Origin: Mesonia sp. HuA40
GTDB lineage: Bacteria > Bacteroidota > Bacteroidia > Flavobacteriales > Flavobacteriaceae
Reading direction: 5' to 3'
Assembly (NCBI RefSeq): GCF_008017835.1
Contig: NZ_VRLT01000024.1
Span: forward strand, 1-64,000
Length of the DNA stretch: 64,000 nucleotides
Shown here in pieces: positions 55,615 through 64,000 of the stretch. The position numbers and the translations under genes were made by a program. Each line of letters begins with the position of its first letter. Within the stretch, counting starts at the first letter, position 1. The notes beneath the pieces are model-generated. The model did not search any database. It had not been told where the DNA came from and saw only the letters and a program-made list of their open reading frames with translations.

Positions 55615-55821
55615 GCTTAAAGCGGATTTTTTTTACTTTTTTAAAGACCCTATCAGCTAAGTCATAAGAGGTTTGTTTTTAATATTTACTGAAATAAAAA
55701 AAATGACTTGCCTTATTTGAAAACATAGGGATTATTGCCTAATGGAGGTAAGCAAGCTTAAATTGAGCCAGTTTTAGCAAGCCCTTAACACATTAACAAC
55801 ATTTTGATTCATTTTATATCG

Positions 55822-55829
55822 TAACTTTG
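55822..55829 (+). promoter_or_regulatory. -7 box of the egtBD operon
   Basis: TAACTTTG, a perfect TAnnTTTG, 28 bases before the egtB ATG, with a TTTG at 55803-55806 slightly close for a -33 box. Confidence 0.6.
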
Positions 55830-55857
55830 AGAAAGACCTTAAAAAGACACATTTGGC

Positions 55858-57024
55858 ATGCAAAATGACGCTTTACTCCAACTCTTTAAAAACACTCGTC
55901 AACAATCTGAAAAAATTTGCAGTCCGCTTCAAGTGGAAGACTATGTCATACAGCCTGTTGAATTTGTATCTCCGCCCAAGTGGCATTTGGGTCATACCTC
56001 TTGGTTTTTCGAAGAATTTATCTTAAAAAAGCATAAACCAGATTATGAAGTTTATGATCAAGATTTCGCTTTTGTCTTTAACAGTTACTATGAGAGTGTG
56101 GGCGAAAAGGTTATCCGCACCCATCGAGGTAATTTATCGCGGCCAACCGTAGAAGAAGTGTACAACTATAGAAAATATGTGACTAATGAAATTTGCGCGT
56201 TTCTAGAACAACATGCAATAAGTAAAGATCTAGATGCTGTCTTTCAAATAGGGATACATCACGAAAAACAACACCAAGAATTACTGCTCACAGACATAAA
56301 ATATATTTTAGGTAATAATCCTTTATTACCCGCTTATGACAAGGATTTCATTGAAAACACTTCAGAAAATCAATCTCTGCAATGGTTACAAGTACCAGAA
56401 GGTTTATATAAAATAGGGCTACCCGAGACCAGTGCAGAATTTGCTTACGATAATGAGAAAGCAGAACATCGCGTTTTTTTACAAGATTTCTTCATCGCTA
56501 ATAATTTGGTTACCAATCAAGATTACCTAGCTTTTATTAATAGTGGCGGGTACCAAAACGTCCTACTCTGGCATGCCGTAGCTTGGGATTGGCTTAAAGC
56601 AGAAAAGATTACCGCCCCAGCTTATTGGCATTTAATAAATGATGAATGGTACCAATATACTTTAGCCGGTTTAAAACCCATTGATTTACAGGCTCCGCTT
56701 ACCCATATTTCTTATTATGAAGCTTTTGCCTTTGCTCAATGGAAAAACTTACGCCTACCAACCGAATTTGAATGGGAAGTAGCCCAACACCTTTTTAATT
56801 GGGGTCAGCGTTGGGAGTGGACAGAAAGTGCCTACCTACCCTATCCTAAATATAAAAAAAACGAAGGTGCCTTAGGCGAGTATAACGGTAAATTCATGGT
56901 CAACCAAAAGGTACTGCGTGGCGGCTCTATTGCCACCGCAAAAAATCATACGCGAAAAACTTATCGTAATTTCTTTCATCCTCAACTGCGCTGGCAATAT
57001 ACAGGCTTGAGACTCGCAAAATAA
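55858..57024 (+). CDS. egtB: Ergothioneine biosynthesis sulfoxide synthase, EgtB
   Basis: 388 residues. N-terminal DinB-like four-helix region (about 1-165) with the iron ligands: PPKWHLGHTSWFFEEF and the HxxxHxE motif in HHEKQHQELLLTD. C-terminal formylglycine-generating-enzyme-like fold (about 185-388) with FIANNLVTNQDYLAFI, LRLPTEFEWEVA, VLRGGS and YRNFFHPQLRWQYTGLRLA. Uses O2 and iron to join a sulfur donor to trimethylhistidine. No glutamate-cysteine ligase or amidohydrolase (EgtA/EgtC) is adjacent, so cysteine itself may be the sulfur donor (inference). 17 bases before egtD. Confidence 0.92.
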   Translation: MQNDALLQLFKNTRQQSEKICSPLQVEDYVIQPVEFVSPPKWHLGHTSWFFEEFILKKHKPDYEVYDQDFAFVFNSYYESVGEKVIRTHRGNLSRPTVEEVYNYRKYVTNEICAFLEQHAISKDLDAVFQIGIHHEKQHQELLLTDIKYILGNNPLLPAYDKDFIENTSENQSLQWLQVPEGLYKIGLPETSAEFAYDNEKAEHRVFLQDFFIANNLVTNQDYLAFINSGGYQNVLLWHAVAWDWLKAEKITAPAYWHLINDEWYQYTLAGLKPIDLQAPLTHISYYEAFAFAQWKNLRLPTEFEWEVAQHLFNWGQRWEWTESAYLPYPKYKKNEGALGEYNGKFMVNQKVLRGGSIATAKNHTRKTYRNFFHPQLRWQYTGLRLAK

Positions 57025-57041
57025 CAACATAACTAAACACT

Positions 57042-58022
57042 ATGAAAAAAACCAAAATAAAATCCTTAAAAAGCGATTTTGAAAAAGATGTTTTAAAAGG
57101 ATTAAGCAGCTATCCTAAATATCTCGACAGTAAATATATCTATGACCAAAAAGGCGATAAGTTATTTCAACAAATAATGCATATGCCCGAGTATTATTTG
57201 ACCCGCTGCGAGCATGAAATTATAAACACTCATCAAAAAGAATTATGTTCAATTTTTGACAACAAGGCAGGATTTGATTTAATTGAGCTTGGCGCAGGCG
57301 ATGGAAAAAAAACAAAAGTTATTTTAGAAGGCTTGCTTAAAGCGGATGCAAATTTCTCCTATTTACCAATTGATATTAGCCTTCATAGTTTAGAAGACTT
57401 GCAAGAGAGGTTGTTACTAGAACTCCCAGACTTGCATATAGAACCTTTACAGGGAAGTTATTTCAAAGTTTTAAAGCGCTTAAAGGGCTATATAAAACGT
57501 AAAAAAGTTCTCCTTGTTTTAGGATCAAATATTGGTAATTTAGACCATAAAAAAGCAATTCTTTTTTTGAAGAATATTCAAAAGTCTATGCAAAAAGACG
57601 ATTTGCTATTTATGGGATTTGATCAAAAAAAGGACCCTCAAGTAATACTTAATGCCTACAACGATGCTGCCGGTATTACCGCTGAATTCAATAAAAATTT
57701 ATTACACCGCATCAATAAACAGTTGGATGCAAATTTTAATGTAGATCAATTTAAACATTGGGAGACTTATAACCCAGAAACCGGTACCGCCAAAAGCTTC
57801 TTAGTTTGTCAAGAAGCACAACAAGTGCACATTAAAAAATTAGATCTTGCCGTAAATTTTGAAGCTTATGAAAGTATACATTGCGAAATAAGTCAGAAGT
57901 ATGACGATGCCACCGTAGCTTGGCTTGCAGATAAAGCTGGCTTAGAAATAGTCAATACTTTTACCGATCAACGCGCTTATTATAAAAATTATATTTTCAA
58001 GAAAAAAGCAGGATTTGCTTAA
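57042..58022 (+). CDS. egtD: L-histidine N-alpha-methyltransferase, EgtD
   Basis: 326 residues. SAM-dependent, methylates histidine three times to hercynine. Family landmarks: YDQKGDKLFQQIMHMPEYYL, DLIELGAGDGKKT (SAM site), VLGSNIGNLDH (substrate Asn), AYNDAAGITAEFNKN, LDANFNVDQFKHW, and the late IHCEISQKYD with the histidine-binding Glu. At the spot where mycobacterial EgtD has Met in IEMWL, this protein has Ser (TAKSFLV). The stop overlaps that of the convergent aminotransferase within TTAA. Confidence 0.93.
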   Translation: MKKTKIKSLKSDFEKDVLKGLSSYPKYLDSKYIYDQKGDKLFQQIMHMPEYYLTRCEHEIINTHQKELCSIFDNKAGFDLIELGAGDGKKTKVILEGLLKADANFSYLPIDISLHSLEDLQERLLLELPDLHIEPLQGSYFKVLKRLKGYIKRKKVLLVLGSNIGNLDHKKAILFLKNIQKSMQKDDLLFMGFDQKKDPQVILNAYNDAAGITAEFNKNLLHRINKQLDANFNVDQFKHWETYNPETGTAKSFLVCQEAQQVHIKKLDLAVNFEAYESIHCEISQKYDDATVAWLADKAGLEIVNTFTDQRAYYKNYIFKKKAGFA

Positions 58023-59104
58023 TAAGGTAAATTTTTAAGCGCCTTTAGCAAATAGCTTAAGTCTTGGATACTATTATAATAATGAAAACCAACACGAATA
58101 CCTTGACCACGCTGTGCACAAATAATATTTTGATTGTTTAAATAGGCTAAGTTTCTAGTATCTATTTGCAAATTAAATATGGGAGAAGAGGTGCTCTGTT
58201 TTATGATTTGATTTTCTAACAAGTTCAACTCAGCAAAGGCTGTTTTAGCGGTTCTACTGATTTGCTCAATTTTTTTGTAGATTTTTTCTTCGCCAATTTC
58301 AAAAAGGGTCTCTAAAGCAGGCGCCAATGAACCTAGCTGCATTAAATCTAAATGCCCAGGTTCTAATTTTTTATGTAGAGGTATAGCTTGCAAAGCGCTT
58401 TCTTTATCTACAGCATTTGAGCCTATAGTTTTAGGCTGCACACGCATTTCTAATCCTTTACGAAAGACAAAAAAGGCACTACCCCAACCGGCGTGCAGCC
58501 ATTTATAGGCACTAACCCCTAAAATATCTATACCTGATTCCTCAAAATTGAAAGATTCGGTACCGCAAAATTGGGTGCCGTCGGCTATAAATAGCGTTTG
58601 TGGAAAAATTTGTTTTAAGTTCTTTATAAAAGAAGCATTCAATTTTAAACCGTTTAAATACTGAATGACACTAAAGATAAATACATCGGGTTGTTCTTTT
58701 TTGAAAGCCTTAAATATAGTTTCTTCGATATCCGCTTTAAGCGCTATTTCTCGAAATTGAAAATCCCATTTTTTAACGGCTAAGGTGATTGATGGGTAAT
58801 CATTTTCTATAAACATAATTTTGCTATTCGGTGAAATACCACTCAATACCCCGTGAAATCCGAATGAAAAGTTAGGGGTAAAAGCAATATTCCCATTTTT
58901 AACTCTTAGCAAGCGTTTTAAATAATTAGTTACTTGGTTCAATTGGGAATCATAATTTTCAAAATACCTTGTCGGATGCTGCAGGTGTAAATCAAGTATA
59001 TCTTTCTTATAATTATAAACATTTTGAGGAATAAGACCCATAGCCGGGGTGTTGAGATAAACGCTATTTGAAAGCCCAGGAAAAAGTTGGTCTAAATTGT
59101 TCAT
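58019..59104 (-). CDS. Class V PLP-dependent aminotransferase-fold enzyme
   Basis: 361 residues from MNNLDQLFPGLSNSVYLNT (ATG 59104). Fold type I class V (cysteine desulfurase/kynureninase/isopenicillin-N-epimerase-like): YLNTPAMGLIP, FADGTQF-type Asp in LFIADGTQFCG, and the PLP lysine in GVSAYKWLHAGWGSAFF. No desulfurase-type active Cys loop was recognised near the C-terminus. It faces egtD tail to tail. EgtE, the C-S lyase of ergothioneine synthesis, belongs to this superfamily, so a role there is possible, but opposite strand and generic motifs make this a hypothesis. Confidence 0.82.
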   Translation of the reverse strand: MNNLDQLFPGLSNSVYLNTPAMGLIPQNVYNYKKDILDLHLQHPTRYFENYDSQLNQVTNYLKRLLRVKNGNIAFTPNFSFGFHGVLSGISPNSKIMFIENDYPSITLAVKKWDFQFREIALKADIEETIFKAFKKEQPDVFIFSVIQYLNGLKLNASFIKNLKQIFPQTLFIADGTQFCGTESFNFEESGIDILGVSAYKWLHAGWGSAFFVFRKGLEMRVQPKTIGSNAVDKESALQAIPLHKKLEPGHLDLMQLGSLAPALETLFEIGEEKIYKKIEQISRTAKTAFAELNLLENQIIKQSTSSPIFNLQIDTRNLAYLNNQNIICAQRGQGIRVGFHYYNSIQDLSYLLKALKNLPY

Positions 59105-59109
59105 GCCTC

Positions 59110-59138
59110 TTGTTTTATATAGAAAAATAGTACATTTG
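59110..59138 (+). promoter_or_regulatory. Promoter of the 2TM-folA operon
   Basis: TTG (59110-59112), 18-base spacer, TACATTTG (59131-59138), 26 bases before the ATG at 59165. Overlaps the region just upstream of the divergent aminotransferase start. Confidence 0.65.
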
Positions 59139-59164
59139 AATATAATCAAATAAATGTAAAAATT

Positions 59165-59617
59165 ATGGCTCCTTCATCGTCAAAAAAACCAAGTATCGAT
59201 CCTGAGCAAAAACAGCTTATAGAGAATGCACAACACCGCATTAAACAAAAGAAAAATTTATCACGGCATTTTGTTTTATTTCTGGCAGGCAGCATTCTTT
59301 TCATTCTCCTAAACTTAGTTCTTGGTTTTGGCAAAGAAATTAGGCTTTTTGACGTCGACTGGTTTGTTTGGGCTATTGTGCTGTGGCTTTTTATTTTATT
59401 AATTCACACTATAAATGTGTTATTGATGAGTAAGTTTATGAACAAGGATTGGGAGAATAAACAATTAGAGTTATTGGTAAGCAAGCAGAAAGAGCGCATT
59501 GCAGAGCTTCAAGAAAGAGTAGATAAGGAATATCCTTTGCCTCATTTTAAAACGAATAATCCCCATGACATTAATAAGGATGATGATTTAGATAGCATTA
59601 AACCCTATAATCAATAA
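59165..59617 (+). CDS. 2TM domain-containing membrane protein
   Basis: 150 residues. The 2TM domain (about 20-95) has the helix-loop-helix NAQHRIKQKKNLSRHFVLF then two membrane helices separated by a short extracytoplasmic stretch (FDVDWFVWAIVLW), followed by a charged coiled-coil tail (LVSKQKERIAELQERV). This domain is frequent in Flavobacteriia, alone or fused to LytTR-type regulators; function unknown. Four bases separate it from folA. Confidence 0.88.
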   Translation: MAPSSSKKPSIDPEQKQLIENAQHRIKQKKNLSRHFVLFLAGSILFILLNLVLGFGKEIRLFDVDWFVWAIVLWLFILLIHTINVLLMSKFMNKDWENKQLELLVSKQKERIAELQERVDKEYPLPHFKTNNPHDINKDDDLDSIKPYNQ

Positions 59618-59621
59618 TTTT

Positions 59622-60104
59622 ATGATTACTATGATTGCCGCAATTGGGCAGAATTTTGCTTTAGGAAAAGACAATGAGCTTCTTTGGCACCTGCCAGATG
59701 ATTTTAAAAGGTTTAAGAAAATCACCTCATATCATAATATTATAATGGGGCGAAAAACCTTTGAATCATTTCCGAAACCACTCCCTAATCGAAGACACTT
59801 GGTAATTACTCGGCAAAAAGACTATCAAAAGGAAGGTGCGGTAGTGGTGCATTCTTTAGAAGAAGCGCTAGAACAAGTTCCTAAAGAAGAAGATTGCTTT
59901 ATAATTGGAGGAGGTGAGATTTATGCTTTAGGATTAGAAAAAGCAGATCGCTTAGAGTTAACTTGGGTAAATGGCACCTTTGAAGCCGATGCTTTCTTCC
60001 CTCAATTTAATAAACAAAATTGGAGAATCACAAAACAAAAATTCCACCCGGCAGACAATAAGCATGCATATAGTTTCTCCTACACCAGTTATATAAAAAT
60101 TTAG
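59622..60104 (+). CDS. folA: Dihydrofolate reductase
   Basis: 160 residues, standard length. Reduces dihydrofolate with NADPH. Seen: MIAAIGQNFALGKDNELLWHLPDDF is the N-terminal signature (active-site Asp in LPDDF), IIMGRKTFES, LPNRRHLVITR and the NADPH-binding FIIGGGEIYAL. Functionally linked with thyA at 54374. Six bases before the next gene. Confidence 0.97.
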   Translation: MITMIAAIGQNFALGKDNELLWHLPDDFKRFKKITSYHNIIMGRKTFESFPKPLPNRRHLVITRQKDYQKEGAVVVHSLEEALEQVPKEEDCFIIGGGEIYALGLEKADRLELTWVNGTFEADAFFPQFNKQNWRITKQKFHPADNKHAYSFSYTSYIKI

Positions 60105-60110
60105 TCGTTA

Positions 60111-60956
60111 ATGTTGATCAGTCAGATTGCTATAAAAGAGCAAATAAATCTCAAAAAGCATTGCTGCATTAGCCAAAACGATAAAGCTGAGATTTATCTT
60201 ATTACCGATACCAATCAAGCAAATTTTGTACTTAAGGTATTTACTGGAGAAAACGCCCAGCATCAGTGCCAACTTGAAACCGATTCACTTCATTTTTTCG
60301 AAAGAGAGGCTGCTTTAAGCACACCGCAAGTTACACAAATAAATAAACTAGCACAGACTCACTATTTCTTGATGGAATATATGCCCAACAAAATTAAAAG
60401 TAGTGATTATTGGGAAATATTTGGTAGGCAGCTCGCTTTAACTCACTTGACAACAAATAATTTTTTCGGATTGCATTTTGATAATTATATAGGCCAGTTA
60501 AAGCAGTCGAACGCCCCGAAAAAACAAAAGGCATTCGATTTTTTTATTTACAATAGATTAGAACCACAATTTGAGTTAGCACGTAAAAAAGGATTCCATT
60601 TTAACGCTCTCGATAGTTTTTATAAAAATTTAGAGAATCTTATTTCAGATGAAAAGCCGGCTTTGATTCACGGCGATTTATGGCACGGAAATTTACTATC
60701 TGATGAAAAAGGGCGTCCTAGTGTAATTGACACCGCTTGTTGTTTTGCTCCACGCCCTATGGATTGGGCTATGATGGAGTTGTTTGGCGGATTTGATTCG
60801 TCTTGGGTAGATAGTTACCATGAAGTTTATTCCATGCCCACAAATTGGAAAAAAGATTTAGCCATTTGGCAACTTTACTTCCTTCTTGTTCATTTAAATA
60901 GTTTTGGCAAATCATACTACAATCCTTGCCAAGAAATAATAACAAAATACAGGTAA
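60111..60956 (+). CDS. Fructosamine/ketosamine-3-kinase family protein
   Basis: 281 residues with a protein-kinase-like (aminoglycoside phosphotransferase) fold. Catalytic HGDLWHGNLL near 215 and the metal-binding VIDTACCFAPRPMDWAMMELF, both hallmarks of the fructosamine kinase family, plus FLMEYM hinge and NNFFGLHFDNYIGQL. Would phosphorylate glycated amines in protein deglycation. Probably the last gene of the 2TM-folA operon. Confidence 0.9.
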   Translation: MLISQIAIKEQINLKKHCCISQNDKAEIYLITDTNQANFVLKVFTGENAQHQCQLETDSLHFFEREAALSTPQVTQINKLAQTHYFLMEYMPNKIKSSDYWEIFGRQLALTHLTTNNFFGLHFDNYIGQLKQSNAPKKQKAFDFFIYNRLEPQFELARKKGFHFNALDSFYKNLENLISDEKPALIHGDLWHGNLLSDEKGRPSVIDTACCFAPRPMDWAMMELFGGFDSSWVDSYHEVYSMPTNWKKDLAIWQLYFLLVHLNSFGKSYYNPCQEIITKYR

Positions 60957-61016
60957 ATTAACAAATAGAGTCGTTTTTTTAATAATTTTTAAACAGTAAA
61001 CTGTCGCTTTCGATTG

Positions 61017-61024
61017 TAACTTTA
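61017..61024 (+). promoter_or_regulatory. Possible -7 box of the PNPOx-family gene
   Basis: TAACTTTA, one mismatch to TAnnTTTG, 10 bases before the ATG; this implies a very short leader. Confidence 0.35.
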
Positions 61025-61034
61025 AAGAAAAAAC

Positions 61035-61535
61035 ATGAGTACTGTAAACAAAAACGATCAAGAAGCACTTGAAAAATTAAAAAATCTAACAAACTCAATA
61101 GAAACTTGCATGATGCTTACGGGATTAGATAAGCGCCCCATTCATGCTAATCCTATGACGCAAAAAAAGATTGACGAAGAAGGAAATATTTGGTTCTTAA
61201 GTCCGGGTGATAGTGAACACAATAAAAACATCACTCAATCCAGAAATACACAACTTATCTACAACGATACCCAAGCCAATACCTTTGTATCGGTTTATGG
61301 CAAAACAAAAATTGTATTGGATGATACTATTTTAAAGGACTTATACACGAGTATTTCTGATAATTGGTTTAATGGTGTAGATGATCCTAATTTAACCGCG
61401 CTTAAGTTTACGCCTACTAAAGCTTATTATTGGGATACCAAAACCAATAAATTCATTAGCTTTTTAAAAATAGCTAAAGGTAGTATAACAGGCGAGAAAC
61501 AAGATATAGGAAAAAAAGGACACCTCGACTTATAA
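61035..61535 (+). CDS. Pyridoxamine 5'-phosphate oxidase-fold (general stress protein 26-like) protein
   Basis: 166 residues forming a split-barrel flavin-binding fold. Features: ETCMMLTG, PMTQKKIDEEGNIWFLSPGDSEHNKN (substrate/flavin strand, quoted in part), NTFVSVYGKTKIV, and ALKFTPTKAYYWDTKTNK at the C-terminal strand. Resembles the stress-protein branch that binds flavins or F420 rather than true PdxH, which it lacks the motifs for. Single gene. Confidence 0.88.
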   Translation: MSTVNKNDQEALEKLKNLTNSIETCMMLTGLDKRPIHANPMTQKKIDEEGNIWFLSPGDSEHNKNITQSRNTQLIYNDTQANTFVSVYGKTKIVLDDTILKDLYTSISDNWFNGVDDPNLTALKFTPTKAYYWDTKTNKFISFLKIAKGSITGEKQDIGKKGHLDL

Positions 61536-61628
61536 GTTAGCATCTTATTAGTGGTGGCCAAAATAAGTGAAATAAGTAAATTAATGTAGTCCGATGAAAA
61601 GTTAATTTTTACAAGCTATCTTTTTTCT

Positions 61629-61636
61629 TATTTTTG
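61629..61636 (+). promoter_or_regulatory. -7 box of fabD
   Basis: TATTTTTG, a perfect TAnnTTTG, 21 bases before the ATG at 61658. It overlaps an upstream in-frame TTG, which argues against starting the protein there. Confidence 0.65.
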
Positions 61637-61657
61637 CTCCAACTAAATAACATGACT

Positions 61658-62539
61658 ATGAAAGCATATGTTTTTCCAGGACAAGGAGCTCAATATCCCG
61701 GCATGGGGTTAGATTTATATGAAAAATATCCTGAAGCACAAGATTTGTTCAACAAGGCAAATAAAATATTAGGATTTCCTATAACCGATATTATGTTTGA
61801 GGGTAGTGCTGAAGACTTAAAGCAAACCAAAGTAACACAACCGGCTATATTTTTACATTCGGTAATTATGCATAAAATTTTAGGCGAAGCAGGCCAACCA
61901 GATATGGTAGCAGGTCATTCTTTAGGGGAATTTTCTGCACTTGTAGCCAACAACACTTTGAGTTTTGAAGATGCTTTAAAGTTAGTAGCTAAGCGTGCGC
62001 AAGCAATGCAAAAAGCTTGTGAGCTCCAAGACTCTACAATGGCCGCTGTTTTAGGTTTAGAAGATGAAATGGTTGAAGCCGTTTGCGCAAATATAGAAGG
62101 AACAGTAGTTGCTGCTAACTATAATTGTCCAGGACAGATAGTTATTTCTGGAGAAACAAAAGCAGTAGAAGAGGCTTGTGCTGCACTTAAAGAAAAAGGA
62201 GCCAAACGTGCACTTTTGTTACCCGTAGGAGGCGCTTTTCACTCTCCACTTATGGAGCCCGCACGTGAAGAACTGGCTCAAGCCATAGAGGAGACACAGT
62301 TTAATACGCCTACTTGCCCGGTATACCAAAATGTAACCACCTTTGGAGTAACCAATCCAGATGAAATAAAGAAAAATTTGATTTTTCAGCTAACCGCACC
62401 GGTCAAGTGGACGCAAAGTGTTCAACAAATGATTAATGATGGAGCGACACAATTCACCGAAGTGGGACCAGGTAAAGTCTTGCAGGGGCTTATTAAAAAA
62501 GTAGATCGAAAGATGCCAACCTTCGCCGCTGAACTATAA
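61658..62539 (+). CDS. fabD: Malonyl-CoA:ACP transacylase
   Basis: 293 residues from MKAYVFPGQGAQYPGMG (ATG 61658; another ATG two codons upstream is possible). Moves malonyl groups from CoA to ACP for fatty acid synthesis. Catalytic Ser in GHSLGEFSAL (about 89), the Arg in KRAQAMQKA, the His in GGAFHSPLM, and FTEVGPGKVLQGL near the end. The rest of the fatty-acid genes are not in this window. Confidence 0.97.
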   Translation: MKAYVFPGQGAQYPGMGLDLYEKYPEAQDLFNKANKILGFPITDIMFEGSAEDLKQTKVTQPAIFLHSVIMHKILGEAGQPDMVAGHSLGEFSALVANNTLSFEDALKLVAKRAQAMQKACELQDSTMAAVLGLEDEMVEAVCANIEGTVVAANYNCPGQIVISGETKAVEEACAALKEKGAKRALLLPVGGAFHSPLMEPAREELAQAIEETQFNTPTCPVYQNVTTFGVTNPDEIKKNLIFQLTAPVKWTQSVQQMINDGATQFTEVGPGKVLQGLIKKVDRKMPTFAAEL

Positions 62540-62565
62540 AATTTTATTTTAACAATTAAAAGAAG

Positions 62566-62573
62566 TAGCTTTG
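62566..62573 (+). promoter_or_regulatory. -7 box of the partial secreted protein gene
   Basis: TAGCTTTG, a perfect TAnnTTTG, 16 bases before the ATG at 62590. Confidence 0.55.
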
Positions 62574-62589
62574 CATAAAATTAACATTT

Positions 62590-64000
62590 ATGAAAGCTAC
62601 TTTTTTCATTTTAGCCCTTTTTTGGGCCACAACAAGCTTTGCTCAATTTCAATCTCTTAAACAATTAAAAAGCGATTACCTGGCAAATGAAAAAAACGAC
62701 TACGAAGTCTTGTTCGCACACTTTAATAAAACCAAGTTTCTTCCAGGTGAAGATTTATGGCTAACCGTTTACGCTAATAGCTCTCATACGGGAACCCCTA
62801 GACAGCTTACCAGTAACGCCCTTTTAAGCATATACAATGAAGACAATCAATGTGTTCTAAACAATTATCAAATTTATATAGAAAATGGTACCGGCTCCAG
62901 TTTTGTAAAGCTAAACAAAGCTATTTTTAAACCTGGAAAATATGTAGCTGTAATTTCAACCCAATACCTTAAAAACTTCAATCCCAACTATTCTTACACC
63001 CAAGAGTTGGAAATACTTAATAACCAAAAAATTGCTGTTTCCGAACCAACAAAGACTGTTAGACCTAAAATTTTTATTCAAGATTTCCCTGAGGGAGGCC
63101 ATTTGTTAAAAAATACAGCCAATGTTGTTGCCTTAAAAGCTAATTATGAAAATGGTAAACCTGTAAAAAATTATACAGCGGTTTTAGTAAATCAAAATAA
63201 TGACACCCTGCTACGTTTTAAATCAAATCAATTTGGTACTAGTAAATTTAACTTTGTACCTCAAGCCGAACAGTTTACGGTGCACATCGAAACAGAATTT
63301 GGCGAGAGCTATTCGCACAATTTAAGCAGTGTAAAAAATATTGGAATAAACCTCACGATTAATACTATGCCGCAAAATTACACGGCTATACAAGTAAACA
63401 CTAACAAAACCTCGTATGATAAAATTAAAAATAAACCCTTTTATCTCTTGATTCATAAAGATGGAAAGCTATTTTCTCAGGAGTTTAAATTCGAAGAAGG
63501 AAGAAATAATCTAGAGATTAGAATTCCTAAAAAGGCGCTTCCTGCCGGAGTAAATACAGCTACGGTTTTTAATCATAAGTTTGAACCAATTTTAGAACGT
63601 CTCTTTTACAATAGTTTTGGAGTAAATAGAATTCCGCTTCAAGCGAAAGTTAAAGAAGATTTATTAGATAGTTTAAACGTAGAGATTTTTAGTTCAAAGC
63701 GCATAGATACTTTATCACAAATGAGTATATCTGTACTACCCATTGCCAGCGAAGCTTATGAACCTGCGCACTCAATTATCTCTGCCAATGTTTTAAAACC
63801 GTATGTTCGTGGCCATTTAGACCAACCTAGTTATTATTTTAATCCTGATATTTCGAGCCGGAAAAGAGAGTACTTAATAGATTTATTGCTATGTACTCAA
63901 GGTTGGAGAAAAATAGATTGGAATCAATTGGGCGCTAAAAATTTAAAATATGCTGCAGAAAATGGATTTACTATTAAAGGAAAAATACTCAATCACAATG
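62590..64000 (+). CDS. Large secreted protein with macroglobulin-like (MG2-type) domains, cut by window edge
   Basis: At least 470 residues, open to the right edge. Signal peptide MKATFFILALFWATTSFAQ, then FLPGEDLWLTVYANSS, an MG2-like beta sandwich opening as in Bacteroidota envelope proteins, further beta domains (FIQDFPEGGHLLKNTANVVALK, quoted here only as landmark FPEGGHLL; QFGTSKFNF) and a helical stretch with REYLIDLLLCTQGWR. This pattern resembles large outer-membrane or periplasmic proteins that end in a TonB-plug-like region, but the C-terminus is not visible. Function unknown. Confidence 0.8.
   Translation, partial: MKATFFILALFWATTSFAQFQSLKQLKSDYLANEKNDYEVLFAHFNKTKFLPGEDLWLTVYANSSHTGTPRQLTSNALLSIYNEDNQCVLNNYQIYIENGTGSSFVKLNKAIFKPGKYVAVISTQYLKNFNPNYSYTQELEILNNQKIAVSEPTKTVRPKIFIQDFPEGGHLLKNTANVVALKANYENGKPVKNYTAVLVNQNNDTLLRFKSNQFGTSKFNFVPQAEQFTVHIETEFGESYSHNLSSVKNIGINLTINTMPQNYTAIQVNTNKTSYDKIKNKPFYLLIHKDGKLFSQEFKFEEGRNNLEIRIPKKALPAGVNTATVFNHKFEPILERLFYNSFGVNRIPLQAKVKEDLLDSLNVEIFSSKRIDTLSQMSISVLPIASEAYEPAHSIISANVLKPYVRGHLDQPSYYFNPDISSRKREYLIDLLLCTQGWRKIDWNQLGAKNLKYAAENGFTIKGKILNHN

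Noticed and set aside
58019-59104. Firm assignment of the PLP enzyme as EgtE
   Set aside because: Only generic class V motifs are visible and it is on the opposite strand; kept as a hypothesis.
61035-61535. Pyridoxamine phosphate oxidase (pdxH)
   Set aside because: Shared fold, but the sequence matches the stress-protein branch and lacks recognisable PdxH signature residues.

Overview
The window looks like chromosome of a marine-type Flavobacteriia (Bacteroidota). The sequence is AT-rich. Its promoter -7 boxes fit TAnnTTTG, and it carries type IX secretion (T9SS) sorting domains of both kinds, PorP/SprF, PD40-OmpA, DUF5686, TonB-C, 2TM and DUF6122 proteins. No rRNA, tRNA, CRISPR array, integrase or transposase gene was recognised.

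Region 1 (1-25406, all minus strand) is a surface-protein locus. Two very large type A T9SS substrates (20463-25406 and 14385-20297) and a third (10177-14295) lie upstream of a type B adhesin (7314-10115), a PorP/SprF-like outer-membrane protein and a TPR-PD40-OmpA protein. A second adhesin, cut by the window edge and built from about 95-residue modules, follows. The adhesin/PorP/OmpA trio is the usual arrangement for export and anchoring of SprB-like adhesins. Hairpins sit at most junctions.

Region 2 (25580-49328) is mostly housekeeping. It holds metK behind a SAM-II-like leader, a MarC protein, a 514-base gene-free stretch and tex. Next come an acyl-CoA dehydrogenase/2-hydroxyacid dehydrogenase/SLC13 transporter run and a cluster of small membrane proteins with a deoxynucleoside kinase and a fatty-acid hydroxylase. 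An App1-like phosphatase, membrane and soluble pyrophosphatases side by side, a DUF5686 protein, pdhB, etfBA (with a perfect palindrome at its promoter), a bifunctional-nuclease protein and a CNT nucleoside transporter complete it.

Region 3 (49232-54157) is the most striking part. A 4.83-kb cassette is bounded by two 96-bp direct repeats that differ at one base and correspond to the last 32 codons of the nucleoside transporter gene. It encodes a divergent XRE regulator, a 65-residue double-glycine-leader peptide, a small membrane protein (candidate immunity), an HlyD adaptor and a C39-peptidase ABC exporter. It looks like a self-contained bacteriocin-like peptide unit inserted at, and restoring, the 3' end of a protein gene, with no recombinase inside.

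Region 4 (54158-64000) returns to the chromosome backbone: a dispersed-repeat-like hairpin, thyA, a TonB-C protein, an egtB-egtD ergothioneine operon facing a class V PLP enzyme, a 2TM protein, folA, a fructosamine-kinase-like gene, a PNPOx-family protein, fabD and the start of a large secreted protein that runs off the right edge.
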